Positions 34,311-43,305 of a DNA stretch of 64,000 nucleotides are shown piece by piece. The DNA comes from Treponema berlinense (GTDB taxonomy: Bacteria > Spirochaetota > Spirochaetia > Treponematales > Treponemataceae), in NCBI RefSeq assembly GCF_900167025.1, contig NZ_FUXC01000008.1, forward strand, positions 22,356 to 86,355, given 5' to 3'. The stretch's first letter is position 1. The number at the start of each line of letters is the position of its first letter. The notes below the pieces were generated by a model that saw nothing but the letters and a program-made list of their open reading frames with translations, had not been told where the DNA came from and did no database searches. The position numbers and the translations under genes were made by a program.

Positions 34311-35672
34311 TTAGTTTGCCTTGAAAAGGTCTGCAAATGAAGTTTTGTCGCCTTTTGCAACCTTAATCTGTGCAAAAATATCATCATAAAGTTTCTGTTC
34401 TTTCACGTCGTCGATGAACCATTCTTTTGCACGTGGATCAGCGTAGTGCTTTTTAACATCTTCAACTGAAACGCCGTTTGAATCTGCAAGTTTCTGGTAT
34501 GCTTCTTCAACTTCTTCTGGAGTTACAGAAATATTTTTTGATTTAAGAAGTGAATCTACGATGATTCTGCTCTTAAGCATTTTTTCTGCATCGCCAGTCC
34601 ACTGTGCGAGCATATCTTCTTTTTTCTGCCCAGAAGCTACAACCATTCTTTCGAGATCTTCTGGAGTTGTCTGGAACTGCTGTGCCATCTGTCCCCAGCG
34701 GCCGTTGAGTTCTGCCTGAAGCATGCTTGCAGGAATTTCGATTGGATTTTTTTCGATAAGCTGCTCGAGAAGAGAGTTTACCTTGATTTCTTTGATTTTT
34801 CTGTCTTTTGCAATGTTGAGGTTTTTGAGAATGTCAGCCTTCAAGTCTGCAAGAGTTTTGTATTTGTCGCTTACGTCCTGTGCAAGATCGTCGTCGAGTG
34901 CAGGAAGTTTGCGGACTTTAATCTGCTTTACAGTTACGCTGTATTTTTTTGTAGTTCCGGCAAGGTTTTTATCAGCGTCTGTTTTTGCATATTTTTTTGT
35001 GATTTCTTTAGTTTCGTTTGCTTTCATTCCGATGATGTCATCATCGATTTTATAAACGTTTTCTGCTGTTCCGAGGGTGAATGTGAAACCTTCGCGTTTT
35101 GTTCCTTCTACAGCTTTTCCGTCTTCATCGATCTCTTCAATGTCGATTGTAACGATGTTGTCTTTTTCTGCTTTTTCATCTTCTTTTTTGTCGATTACAG
35201 CAGCGTTTCTTTCCTGAATCCCTTTGAGTTCTTCTTCAACTTCTGCGTCGCCTACAGAAACCTGTGGTTCTTTTACGGAAATTCCGTTGAAGTCTTTTAC
35301 TTCTACAGAAGGGAATACATCGTAAGTTACAGTGAATGTGAATTCTTTTGCAGTGTCAAATGCCGGCATTTCGTCCATTTTTGGCTGCGCATAAGGAAGA
35401 GGGCGGTTTGAAAGCTCTTTTTCGTCCTGGAAAATTTCGTTCAATACGCTGTCGATGAGGTCGCCAGCTGCTTCCATTTTAATCTGTTCGCCGTATTTGC
35501 GTTCAAGAACCGATGCTGGTACGTGACCTTTGCGGAATCCTGGAATCTGAACCTGTTTTACATATTTTCCGAGTGTTGTTTTATAACCGTTTGCTACATC
35601 TTCTTTTGCAACTGTTACTGTTAATTTTGCTGCCGAGTGTTCAAGCTTTGTGATTTCTTTTGTGAATTTCAC
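34311..35672 (-). CDS. tig: trigger factor
   Basis: This ribosome-bound chaperone and peptidyl-prolyl isomerase has 453 residues. The N-terminal domain holds the ribosome-docking signature (GFRKGHVPASVLERKYG, about 45-61). The FKBP-like domain lies near 155-245 (DNIVTIDIEEIDEDGKAVEG) and the helical chaperone domain follows to the end. I start at the GTG at 35672, which has AAGGGG 9 nt upstream. The open frame reaches 35816, but that part runs through the terminator and into a tRNA gene and is spurious. Confidence 0.95.
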   Translation of the reverse strand: MKFTKEITKLEHSAAKLTVTVAKEDVANGYKTTLGKYVKQVQIPGFRKGHVPASVLERKYGEQIKMEAAGDLIDSVLNEIFQDEKELSNRPLPYAQPKMDEMPAFDTAKEFTFTVTYDVFPSVEVKDFNGISVKEPQVSVGDAEVEEELKGIQERNAAVIDKKEDEKAEKDNIVTIDIEEIDEDGKAVEGTKREGFTFTLGTAENVYKIDDDIIGMKANETKEITKKYAKTDADKNLAGTTKKYSVTVKQIKVRKLPALDDDLAQDVSDKYKTLADLKADILKNLNIAKDRKIKEIKVNSLLEQLIEKNPIEIPASMLQAELNGRWGQMAQQFQTTPEDLERMVVASGQKKEDMLAQWTGDAEKMLKSRIIVDSLLKSKNISVTPEEVEEAYQKLADSNGVSVEDVKKHYADPRAKEWFIDDVKEQKLYDDIFAQIKVAKGDKTSFADLFKAN

Positions 35673-35732
35673 TTTTTGGCCCCTTGAAATAAAATAATTG
35701 GAACCTCTAAAAAAAATTAGAGATGCCGTAAT

Positions 35733-35768
35733 AAAAAAAAGCGATTCAGATGAAATCCAAATCGCTTT
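35733..35768 (-). terminator. intrinsic terminator after the tRNA-Gly genes
   Basis: AAAGCGATT (35738-35746) and AATCGCTTT (35760-35768) form a 9-bp stem, followed on the minus strand by eight T. It separates the tRNAs from tig. Confidence 0.88.
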
Positions 35769-35774
35769 GCATAG

Positions 35775-35846
35775 AGCGGGAAACGGGAGTCGGACCCGCG
35801 ACATCCACCTTGGCAAGGTGGCGCACTACCACTGTGCTATTCCCGC
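35775..35846 (-). tRNA. tRNA-Gly (anticodon GCC), downstream copy
   Basis: The acceptor GCGGGAA pairs with TTCCCGC. The anticodon loop TTGCCAA gives GCC, and the T arm reads CGGGTCCGACTCCCG. The CCA end is not encoded. It is identical to the upstream copy, 123 bp away. Confidence 0.96.
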
Positions 35847-35897
35847 AAAAATAATTTGCATCTGTTTATAATCTGTTTTACAACAGCTGTGCAATAG

Positions 35898-35969
35898 AGC
35901 GGGAAACGGGAGTCGGACCCGCGACATCCACCTTGGCAAGGTGGCGCACTACCACTGTGCTATTCCCGC
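35898..35969 (-). tRNA. tRNA-Gly (anticodon GCC), upstream copy
   Basis: This is the same 72-nt gene as at 35775-35846. Identity extends into the flanks (about 35771-35861 against 35894-35984), which points to a recent tandem duplication. Both are served by the promoter at 36036-36064. Confidence 0.96.
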
Positions 35970-36035
35970 AAAAATAATTTTGCTGAAATGCTGATTAACT
36001 TTCGCTTAAGAAAAGTTGCAATCAACGTGATAAAA

Positions 36036-36064
36036 AATATATCAGTTTGAAAAAAAAATGTCAA
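36036..36064 (-). promoter_or_regulatory. strong tRNA-Gly promoter
   Basis: On the minus strand a perfect TTGACA (36059-36064), a 17-bp spacer and TATATT (36036-36041) lie about 67 bp before the first tRNA-Gly. Confidence 0.78.
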
Positions 36065-36304
36065 TTTGTTTATTGGAAAAATTAACTTTTTTTTTGCGAT
36101 TTTGAAAAATTTACGCCGGATGTGCCGCCCTTTAGTTGCAAAAAGCAGTTTTGCAATGAGCGTTGGCGAAGGCAGAGCAGCCGGTTGAAAAAAAATACGG
36201 AACGCTGGCGGAAAAATGTTTTTTTTTGAGAAAAAATGCCGTCCTGAATTTTTATAATCTTTGCGGTTAAAGCGGTTAAAATAATACATTTTGGCTTAGG
36301 TTTG
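36065..36304. other. intergenic stretch with GC-rich remnant and short repeats
   Basis: No gene is convincing; minus-strand frames here look like chance. TTGCAAAA-N5-TTTTGCAA forms a hairpin near 36137-36157. The stretch 36112-36235 is GC-richer than its surroundings. GCGGTTAAA occurs twice in tandem at 36263-36280. Confidence 0.4.
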
Positions 36305-36333
36305 TTGTTTTTATCGTTTTTGTCTGATATTAT
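36305..36333 (+). promoter_or_regulatory. rpe promoter, predicted leaderless
   Basis: TTGTTT (36305-36310), 17 bp and TATTAT (36328-36333), with eight bases to the ATG at 36342. No ribosome binding site is present. Confidence 0.58.
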
Positions 36334-36341
36334 AGTTGGAA

Positions 36342-36974
36342 ATGAAAAGTAGAATTTTATCACCTTCGTTGCTTTCTGCGGATTTTTCTAATCTTGCGGA
36401 GGCCTTAAAACTTTGTGAAGAAAAAAAATCGGGCGCGGTTCATATTGACGTTATGGATGGACATTTTGTTCCTCAGATTACTTACGGACAGCCGGTTATA
36501 AAATCTGTGAGAAAACTTACATCTTTGCCGTTTGATGTCCATCTTATGGTTGAGCGTCCTGAAGAAATGGTTGACACTTTTGCGCAGGCTGGGGCTGACT
36601 GGATTACTTTTCATCAGGAAGCGACCGTGCATATCGACAGGCTTATTTCTCATATTCATTCGCTTGGAAAAAAGGCTGGAATCTCTATTGTTCCGTCGAC
36701 TCCTGTAAGCGCAATAAAAGAGATTCTTCCGGAAGTCGACCTTGTGCTTGTCATGACGGTTAATCCAGGTTTTGGCGGGCAGAAACTGATTCCTTATTGT
36801 GTTGAAAAAATTGCTGAGCTCGATTTAATAAGAAAAGAAAAAAATTACAATTATTTGATTTCGGTTGACGGCGGAATAAACAACGAAACTTTGCCTTCTG
36901 TGCTGGAGGCTGGTGTTGATGTGGTTGTTTCCGGTTCTGCCTTTTTTAACGGCTCTTTTAACTGGGAGGCGTAA
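36342..36974 (+). CDS. rpe: ribulose-phosphate 3-epimerase
   Basis: This TIM-barrel enzyme of about 210 residues interconverts ribulose-5-phosphate and xylulose-5-phosphate in the pentose phosphate pathway. Signatures are SPSLLSADFSNL (about 6-17), VHIDVMDGHFVPQITYG (about 33-49), FDVHLMVERPE (about 66), VNPGFGGQK (about 138) and DGGINNET (about 172). Metal ligands are the His and Asp of IDVMDGH and DVHLM. The ATG at 36342 is chosen over the TTG six bases upstream because it starts directly before the conserved MKSRILSPS. The next gene begins at the base after the stop. Confidence 0.95.
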   Translation: MKSRILSPSLLSADFSNLAEALKLCEEKKSGAVHIDVMDGHFVPQITYGQPVIKSVRKLTSLPFDVHLMVERPEEMVDTFAQAGADWITFHQEATVHIDRLISHIHSLGKKAGISIVPSTPVSAIKEILPEVDLVLVMTVNPGFGGQKLIPYCVEKIAELDLIRKEKNYNYLISVDGGINNETLPSVLEAGVDVVVSGSAFFNGSFNWEA

Positions 36975-37925
36975 ATGTTTGTGCGGACTTTGTGCGGACA
37001 AAACCAGAATGGGTTAAAGCGCATTTGTGTTTTTTTTGCGGCTGTTTTTTTTGCGGCAGGAAGCGTTTTTTGTCAAAAATATTCTGCGGAGCAGGAGCAG
37101 GGGTTTGAGGCGTTTAGAAAAAATGACTGGGCTTCTGCGATGTTTTTTTTGCGGAAAGCCGGGAGTTTGCCTGAGGGGTTTGACGAAGAGACTTTGTATC
37201 TTTTGGTGATGAGCGAAATCAATGCCTGCGAGTATTCGGACGCGCTTTCTGATGTAAACGTTTTTTTGCAGTCTTTTAAGAAAAGCCAGTATCTTCCTTA
37301 TATGCATTTTCAAAAAGGACGGGTTTTGCATCTTTTGGAACGCAATGAAGAGGCGGTTTTGGTCTTGAGCGATTTTTGCCATCTTTATCCGGATAGCGAG
37401 CTTTATGCGGCGGCTTTGTATTGGGTTGCCGAGTGTTTTTACGATGAATATAACTTTGATTCTGCGCGTGCCCTTTATGAGCGCGTTGTGTCGGATTTTC
37501 CGGCAGATTCAAAAGCCGGAGACTGCCGTTATCGTCTTGAAATGATTGCTCAGCGTGAGCGTGAAGAAAAATTGATTTATCTTTTAAAAGTAACCGGAGA
37601 AGAAAATCTTTCTGCGCGTGAAGAATACGAAAGACAGATAAAGCTTTATCAGAGTCAGGATAAAATGGGGCTGAGAAAAAGCCTTGCCGATTCTCAGAAC
37701 CGGATTGCCGAGCTTGAGGCGGAGCTGGCGGAGCAGAAAAAAGCGAATTCTGCCCTTGAGATGAAGGTAAAGAATTTTGGCGAAGCGATAAGTTCGCAGA
37801 ATGTTTTTGAAGAAAAAAAAGATGGGGAAATTGGCGGAAAAACTTCTGTTCCGAAGACTGATCCAGAAATTGAAGCCTTAAAACAAAAGGCTCTGTTCTT
37901 GCAGTTTTTGCTTGAAGAAAAATAG
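36975..37925 (+). CDS. exported TPR and coiled-coil protein
   Basis: This 316-residue protein has a hydrophobic export signal (about residues 17-33, ICVFFAAVFFAAGSVFCQ). TPR-like repeats cover about 40-195 (EGFEAFRKNDWASAMFFLRKAG; YAAALYWVAECFYDEYNFDSARALYERV) and a coiled coil about 205-270. The order is unlike YbgF/CpoB, where the coiled coil comes first, but a related envelope role is possible. GGGAGG precedes the ATG, which adjoins the rpe stop codon. I do not recognise a specific family. Confidence 0.75.
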   Translation: MFVRTLCGQNQNGLKRICVFFAAVFFAAGSVFCQKYSAEQEQGFEAFRKNDWASAMFFLRKAGSLPEGFDEETLYLLVMSEINACEYSDALSDVNVFLQSFKKSQYLPYMHFQKGRVLHLLERNEEAVLVLSDFCHLYPDSELYAAALYWVAECFYDEYNFDSARALYERVVSDFPADSKAGDCRYRLEMIAQREREEKLIYLLKVTGEENLSAREEYERQIKLYQSQDKMGLRKSLADSQNRIAELEAELAEQKKANSALEMKVKNFGEAISSQNVFEEKKDGEIGGKTSVPKTDPEIEALKQKALFLQFLLEEK

Positions 37926-38029
37926 CAGATTTTTTTGTGTTTTTTGTTAGATTTTTTAAAGGTTTTGGCTTTTATAAGAATTAAAATCAAAACTTATGCT
38001 TAAAATAAAAATTCCGGAGATAAAAAATT

Positions 38030-39532
38030 ATGAAAGTTTTGAAAAAAAATCGATTCAATAAGTTTTATTTTGAAAAAAAAGTTCTTTTATGTGCTGTTCT
38101 TGCGGTTTTTGCAGGCGGTGTTTTTTATTCTCAAAACGAAAATGTGAATGACGGAGTTCTGGCCGAAAGTCTTGAAAAAACGGAAAGTTCTGAAAATTCT
38201 GAGAAAAAATCTGCTTCCGAAGACTCTGAAAAACTGAAAAAAGAAAAGGCTGAAGATTCAAAGGAAAAAAAAGAAGAATCTAAGAAATCAAAAAAAGCAA
38301 AAAAGACAGAAAAAACTGACGAATCAGATAAAAAACAGGAAAAAAATAAAGAGATTACAAAAATCGATCCGTATCTTGGAGATGTTTATATTCCTGTAAA
38401 AAAATATTCGCTTTTTTTTGAAAATTATTCTATTGAATGTAATTCTGAACGCGGAACTTTCAATTTTTATTCCGCTCAAAAAAATCGCAAAAAAACTCCG
38501 GTTTTTTCAAATTATGAGGATTCAATTTCTTCATCTTTCTTTTTAAAAATTGGAAAAACGGTTTACTGTCTGAATAAAGACAGCGCGGTTCAAAAAGAGC
38601 TATGGAAAACAGCGAACGGAGCGCGGCTTGTTTACACAATAAATAATAAAGCCCGTGTTGCCATAGATTTTTCGTTCGAGCCGGAAGAAACTGTTAAAAA
38701 GATTTTTGCCCTTGAGCAAAATGATGAAAAAATTGTAACGGAGCAGGATGGAAACCTTTTAAAAACTGAAGAGGATGAAGAGGTTCCTGACGATGTGGTT
38801 TTGCCAGGCGTAATAAAAATCAGGGCTTATGTTACAAATCTTTCTGAAAAGAAAGCAAATTTTGCCTTGAAGTCTGTTTTGGATACGGCTGTTGGCGAAG
38901 GCGCGGATTTTCATTTTTTGACAGAAAACGGCCTTTCGTTTAATTCTGAGCATCAGTTTGAAAATATGCTCAAAGAGAGGGCGTTGTGCGTTTCTGACTC
39001 GAAAACTTCCGCGGAATTTGTTTTTGAGGGAAAAAATATCTCTTCTCCGGAAGTTGTGACGATTGCAAACATTGCATATTTGAATTCTCCGAGATGGATT
39101 ATGGTTTCGGAAAGCGGAAGAAGCTTTAATTCGCTGAATGCGTACAATAATTCTGGAATTTCTGTTGTCTGGCCGCAGAAAAAACTTCAAAAAGAAGAAA
39201 CTTATTCAATTCAATTTTTTGCAGGAATTTCGAGCAACGGAAGAAAATGCGATACTTTAAAATACGTTGATTTTGTCGAAACGGACAGCACAAAAAAAGT
39301 TGAAAAAACAGAGCCAGCCGCGAGCTTTGATGTTCAGGGTTCAAAAAAGGCCGATGTTGATTTTATAGTTCAAAACGTTACTGAAAAACAGCTTGATTTT
39401 GAATATATCCAGAACCTTATAAATCGGATTGACGCTCTTGAAAGCACCGATACTGATGTTGATAGAAATGAACTTAGACAGCTTAATTCTGAGCTTGATG
39501 CTATTCTTGCTGCCTTGAGGAAGCGGAACTAA
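38030..39532 (+). CDS. secreted or membrane-anchored protein of unknown function
   Basis: This 500-residue protein has a hydrophobic N-terminal segment (about 18-34, VLLCAVLAVFAGGVFYS) followed by a Lys/Glu/Ser-rich low-complexity stretch (about 45-110). A beta-rich region runs to about 410, and a short C-terminal coiled coil (about 460-498) contains NRIDALESTDTDVDRNELRQL. It reads like an envelope protein facing the periplasm. GGAG lies 9 nt upstream of the ATG. It is followed after one base by a TPR membrane gene, so they are coupled. The family is not recognised. Confidence 0.72.
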   Translation: MKVLKKNRFNKFYFEKKVLLCAVLAVFAGGVFYSQNENVNDGVLAESLEKTESSENSEKKSASEDSEKLKKEKAEDSKEKKEESKKSKKAKKTEKTDESDKKQEKNKEITKIDPYLGDVYIPVKKYSLFFENYSIECNSERGTFNFYSAQKNRKKTPVFSNYEDSISSSFFLKIGKTVYCLNKDSAVQKELWKTANGARLVYTINNKARVAIDFSFEPEETVKKIFALEQNDEKIVTEQDGNLLKTEEDEEVPDDVVLPGVIKIRAYVTNLSEKKANFALKSVLDTAVGEGADFHFLTENGLSFNSEHQFENMLKERALCVSDSKTSAEFVFEGKNISSPEVVTIANIAYLNSPRWIMVSESGRSFNSLNAYNNSGISVVWPQKKLQKEETYSIQFFAGISSNGRKCDTLKYVDFVETDSTKKVEKTEPAASFDVQGSKKADVDFIVQNVTEKQLDFEYIQNLINRIDALESTDTDVDRNELRQLNSELDAILAALRKRN

Positions 39533-39533
39533 A

Positions 39534-40637
39534 ATGAGCAGAGCGACGATTGACGAAGCACGTTCACTTATTCGGAAAAAAAAGTATTCAAATGCGATTG
39601 TTCTGCTTGAAGGTGTCCGTGAACTCTACAGAAACAGTTTCGATTATTATTTGGTTTTGGGAATTGCCTGCCTTTACTCTCGCGATTATGGAAATTCGTA
39701 CAGGAATTTTGATGAAGCGCGGCACATAAAAGTTCAGAACGTAGACTTGCTTTTGGGACAGGCCGCTTTATATTTGGTTCGAGGAGATACAAGTACTGCG
39801 ATTGGCTATTATCTTGATATTCTCGATCTTGAGCCGGAAAATAAAAAGGCAAAGGCTGCCCTTGAATTTGTCCGCTCAAAAGGCGACTATGAGACGATTG
39901 TAAAATGGACGGATACTGGAAAAATAGAAGAATTTTATCCGGAAGTTGCTGAAAAAAAAGGAGTCTGGCCACTTGTATTTTCTATTTTTGCAGGAGGTTT
40001 TGCCGCTCTTGCCATTCTTTTTTGCATGAATTTAAGCAAGGCAAGACAAAATGCGCAGCGTGCGGATTTGAGCGAACTTGACCTGACGGCTTCCGATAAG
40101 TCTGTTTTGCAGGAAAAGGATTTGTCTGGCGGAGTTTATAAGTATATTCTTTCGGATTCGCAGATTACGCAGGCTTATGAAAAGGCGAAGTTTTATTTTC
40201 AGAATTACAGGGACAATTCTTCCCGGGTTGAAATAAACAGAATTCTGAATTCAAATGCATCTCAGACTATAAAATCTAAGTCTGAGCTTTTGATTTCATA
40301 CTTTGAAGAGCCTTCTTTTGACAGTTTTTCTAGCCGTCCTGAAGAGAATTTTACATATTCGACCGTGGCGGCAGAACCTGCTCTTTATGCGGACTGCTGG
40401 GTTGTCTGGTCTGGAAGAATTTCCAATGCAAAGACGGAAAATGGCGTTTTTAGTTGCGATCTTCTTGTCGGATACGAAAATCTTGAGAGGGTTGACGGAA
40501 TTGTTCCGGTGATTTTTGATGTTGTGCCAAAAATAGAAGGAGACCGTGCGGTAAAAATCCTTGCGCAGGTAAAGTTGAAAGACGGAAAATTGTGTCTTTT
40601 TGGACGCTCTGTTTATCAGCCTTTGAGAAAAAATTGA
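39534..40637 (+). CDS. membrane protein with N-terminal TPR repeats
   Basis: This 367-residue protein has TPR motifs at about 4-125 (SYRNFDEARHIKVQNVDLLLGQAALY given here in part: LLLGQAALYLVRGDTSTAIGYY), one membrane helix (about 143-163, WPLVFSIFAGGFAALAILF) and a C-terminal extracytoplasmic beta-rich region to the end (AEPALYADCWVVWSGRISN). Its start is one base after the upstream stop codon. Together with the two upstream genes it forms an envelope cluster of unknown job, next to rpe and recA. Confidence 0.75.
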   Translation: MSRATIDEARSLIRKKKYSNAIVLLEGVRELYRNSFDYYLVLGIACLYSRDYGNSYRNFDEARHIKVQNVDLLLGQAALYLVRGDTSTAIGYYLDILDLEPENKKAKAALEFVRSKGDYETIVKWTDTGKIEEFYPEVAEKKGVWPLVFSIFAGGFAALAILFCMNLSKARQNAQRADLSELDLTASDKSVLQEKDLSGGVYKYILSDSQITQAYEKAKFYFQNYRDNSSRVEINRILNSNASQTIKSKSELLISYFEEPSFDSFSSRPEENFTYSTVAAEPALYADCWVVWSGRISNAKTENGVFSCDLLVGYENLERVDGIVPVIFDVVPKIEGDRAVKILAQVKLKDGKLCLFGRSVYQPLRKN

Positions 40638-40662
40638 TAAAAATTCGATATTGATGTAAAAA
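40634..40662 (+). promoter_or_regulatory. candidate recA promoter
   Basis: TTGATA (40634-40639), a 17-bp spacer and TAAAAA (40657-40662). No LexA-type box is seen between it and the gene. Confidence 0.35.
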
Positions 40663-40734
40663 TATACTGAAAAATTCAAAAAAAATGTGTAAAAATTGAA
40701 TTTCAGGGCCATATATATAGCGGGAGGAAAAAAG

Positions 40735-41925
40735 GTGGCTAAAATGGTAGAAACAAATCAGCCGGCAGATATGTCGGAAAAACTGAAAGCTCTTGAAGCG
40801 GCTCGCATCCAGATTGAAAAGCAGTTTGGTGCCGGCGCGCTTATGAAACTTGGAACTCAGCCGGATGCTCAGGGCGTTGATGTTGTTCCTTCTGGTTCGA
40901 TTTTGCTCGACGAGGCTCTCGGTGTAGGCGGTTATCCGCGCGGTCGAATTATTGAGATGTACGGTCCGGAAAGTTCTGGAAAAACGACTCTTGCCTTGCA
41001 TGCGATTGCGGAAGCTCAGAAACTCGGCGGAATTGCGGCGTTTGTAGACGCAGAGCATGCTCTTGATCCGGTTTATGCAAAAAATCTTGGCGTAAATATT
41101 GATGAATTGTGGGTTTCGCAGCCGGATACAGGAGAGCAGGCCCTGGAAATTACAGAAAATCTTGTTCGTTCTGGGGCTGTTGATATTATTGTTGTCGACT
41201 CTGTTGCCGCCCTTACTCCTCAAAAAGAAATCGAAGGAGATATGGGAGATGCGATGATGGGACTTCAGGCCCGCCTTATGAGCCAGGCTCTCAGAAAGCT
41301 TACGGCCATCGTAAATAAAAGCAAGTGTATAATCGTATTTATCAACCAGATTCGCATGAAAATCGGTGTAATGTTCGGTAACCCTGAAACTACAACCGGT
41401 GGAAACGCCCTTAAGTTTTATTCGTCTGTCCGTTTGGAAATCCGCCGAATTGAATCAATTGACGGAAAAGGCGAGGAGGACGCTATTGGTAACCGTGTCC
41501 GCGTAAAAGTTGTAAAAAACAAGGTTGCTCCTCCATTCCGCAAGGTTGAGCTTGATATTTATTTCGGAAAAGGAATTTCTGCAACTGCATCTCTGCTCGA
41601 TTCTGCCGTAAAACATGGAATAATCGACAAACGTGGAGCCTGGTATACTCGCGGAGACGAAAAAGTCGGCCAGGGAAAGGAAAATGCAATCAACTTCCTT
41701 AATCAAAATCCGGAATATGCAAAACAGATTGAGGCTCAGATTCGTGCGGAAGTTTTTCCTGGACAGGTTTTAAAAACAAAGGAAGGCGTTCCTGTTTATC
41801 CTGAACAGGTAAAGGCCGCAAAAGCCTTGGAAAAAGCAGAGAAAGAAGGCGTAAAACAAAAGACTGCTTCTCAGATAGATGCTTCTTCTGAAGTTGTGCC
41901 TTCTGCAAAGGACGCTCTTTTTTAG
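40735..41925 (+). CDS. recA: recombinase RecA
   Basis: This ATP-dependent strand-exchange protein of about 396 residues has Walker [12 protein letters not shown] (about 74-84), the RecA signature [14 protein letters not shown] (about 222), [15 protein letters not shown] (about 152) and [15 protein letters not shown]. No intein is present. I start at the GTG at 40735, 7 nt after GGGAGG; the ORF start at 40696 lies before that site. The C-terminus is Lys/Ser/Ala-rich. folK follows after two bases. Confidence 0.97.
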   Translation: MAKMVETNQPADMSEKLKALEAARIQIEKQFGAGALMKLGTQPDAQGVDVVPSGSILLDEALGVGGYPRGRIIEMYGPESSGKTTLALHAIAEAQKLGGIAAFVDAEHALDPVYAKNLGVNIDELWVSQPDTGEQALEITENLVRSGAVDIIVVDSVAALTPQKEIEGDMGDAMMGLQARLMSQALRKLTAIVNKSKCIIVFINQIRMKIGVMFGNPETTTGGNALKFYSSVRLEIRRIESIDGKGEEDAIGNRVRVKVVKNKVAPPFRKVELDIYFGKGISATASLLDSAVKHGIIDKRGAWYTRGDEKVGQGKENAINFLNQNPEYAKQIEAQIRAEVFPGQVLKTKEGVPVYPEQVKAAKALEKAEKEGVKQKTASQIDASSEVVPSAKDALF

Positions 41926-41927
41926 TT

Positions 41928-42458
41928 ATGATTGATGTTGTTTTGGGAGTAGGTTCCAACAAAAGCTGGAACGGAATGAACAGTTTGTGTCTTTTAAAAA
42001 AAGCCTGCGAAGCTTTGAAAGGTCTGCTCTCAGAATTCACTGTTTCGTCAGTTTACCGCACAAAACCCATGTATCTTGAAAATCAGGATGATTTTTATAA
42101 TATGGCTGTCCGCGGTAAAATTGATGATTCTTATTCGCCTTTTGACCTGCTCGAAAAAATTCACGTAATCGAATCTTGCTTGGGACGCAACCGTGAACTT
42201 GAGGTAAGAAACGGACCTCGTTCAATCGATATTGATATTGAATTTTTCGGGACTCAGACGGTAGATACAAAAAATCTCCAGATTCCTCATCCACGGCATA
42301 AAGAAAGGGCATTTGTTTTGGTTCCTTTACTTGAGATTTTAAAAGAAAATGCCGATTTTATAAAAAGAGAGGATTTTTCCAGTTGTTTGGAAAAAATTGG
42401 TTCGGGCGGAGTTGAGAAATTCCTTTCGGCCAAGGATTTTATAGACGGAAAATTTTAA
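41928..42458 (+). CDS. folK: 2-amino-4-hydroxy-6-hydroxymethyldihydropteridine pyrophosphokinase
   Basis: This 176-residue enzyme pyrophosphorylates the pterin in folate synthesis. Signatures are VVLGVGSNKSWN (about 4-15), SSVYRTKPMY (about 40), DFYNMAVRG (about 52), the LGRNREL...GPRSIDIDIEFFG block (about 86-108, ATP and Mg binding) and PHPRHKERAFVLVPL (about 122). It starts two bases after the recA stop codon. No other folate gene is near, so its place after recA is probably just operon packing. Confidence 0.95.
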   Translation: MIDVVLGVGSNKSWNGMNSLCLLKKACEALKGLLSEFTVSSVYRTKPMYLENQDDFYNMAVRGKIDDSYSPFDLLEKIHVIESCLGRNRELEVRNGPRSIDIDIEFFGTQTVDTKNLQIPHPRHKERAFVLVPLLEILKENADFIKREDFSSCLEKIGSGGVEKFLSAKDFIDGKF

Positions 42459-42505
42459 AGAGCAAGCGTTTTATAAAATCATCGTCTTTTTTTTGAGGAG
42501 CATTC

Positions 42506-43291
42506 ATGGAACAGAACCTGGAGTTAAAAACAAAAACTGTTGATTATGACGAAACTGCGGACAAAATCGTCCACAAATATACAGCCGGCCAGTTTGAAGG
42601 TCCTCTGGATTTGCTTTGGACTTTAATCCGTGACAATAAAATCAATATTTATGATATTCCGATTGCCGAGATTACAGAGCAGTTTCTTGAATATCTTGAT
42701 TATGCTTCTCAGGTTGAACTTGGTGATTTGTCCGAATTTTATAATATGGCGGCTCGTCTTGTTTATATAAAAAGCCGTATGATGCTTCCTGTTGAAGTAA
42801 AGGTTGATGATGACCTTGATTTTGACGATCCTCGTGAAGAACTTGTTGAAAAACTTATTGAATACCAGAAATTTAAGAAACTTTCTAATCTTATGGAAGA
42901 AAAAGAGGACGAAAGTGAATGGAATTTTGAACGAAAAAAAATTCAGCGTGTTCTGCCGTTCGATGATGAAAATATGTGGGAGCAGGTAGATACCTGGGAT
43001 CTTTTGCAGCAGATGCAGAAAATCTTTCAAAACCTTATTTCGCAGTACTCGGATTCAAAAATCATCGATATGTACGAAGAAATTTCGGTTAATGAAAAAA
43101 TTACGCTGATGAACGAGCTTCTTGAAAAAAAAGATGAATGTATGTTTACGGATTTGATTGTCAGACATGGCAATGTTCTTGATGTAATCTGCGCGTTTAT
43201 GGCTCTTTTGGAAGCCGTGAAGTTTAAGATGGCAACGATTATGCAGAACAGAATGTTTGGCGACATAAAAATCTGCAGATATGCGGCATAA
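42506..43291 (+). CDS. scpA: segregation and condensation protein A
   Basis: This 261-residue kleisin subunit bridges the Smc heads in chromosome condensation. The N-terminal Smc-binding part has FEGPLDLLWTLIRDNKINIYDIPIAEITEQFL (in parts: GPLDLLWTLIRDNKI), then YIKSRMMLPVE. The C-terminal winged helix contains LIVRHGNVLDVICAFMALLEA. A GGAG ribosome binding site precedes the ATG. scpB follows after 14 bp. Confidence 0.95.
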   Translation: MEQNLELKTKTVDYDETADKIVHKYTAGQFEGPLDLLWTLIRDNKINIYDIPIAEITEQFLEYLDYASQVELGDLSEFYNMAARLVYIKSRMMLPVEVKVDDDLDFDDPREELVEKLIEYQKFKKLSNLMEEKEDESEWNFERKKIQRVLPFDDENMWEQVDTWDLLQQMQKIFQNLISQYSDSKIIDMYEEISVNEKITLMNELLEKKDECMFTDLIVRHGNVLDVICAFMALLEAVKFKMATIMQNRMFGDIKICRYAA

Positions 43292-43305
43292 GGAAATATA
43301 TAAAA

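Noticed and set aside
35673-35816. N-terminal extension of trigger factor
   Set aside because: It is translated from a terminator and part of a tRNA-Gly gene; the GTG with AAGGGG at 35672 is the sensible start.
36082-36363. Minus-strand ORFs upstream of rpe
   Set aside because: They overlap the rpe promoter and the tRNA promoter and have no domain-like pattern.
40450-41223. A 257-codon antisense ORF over recA
   Set aside because: It lies opposite highly conserved recA codons and has no start context.
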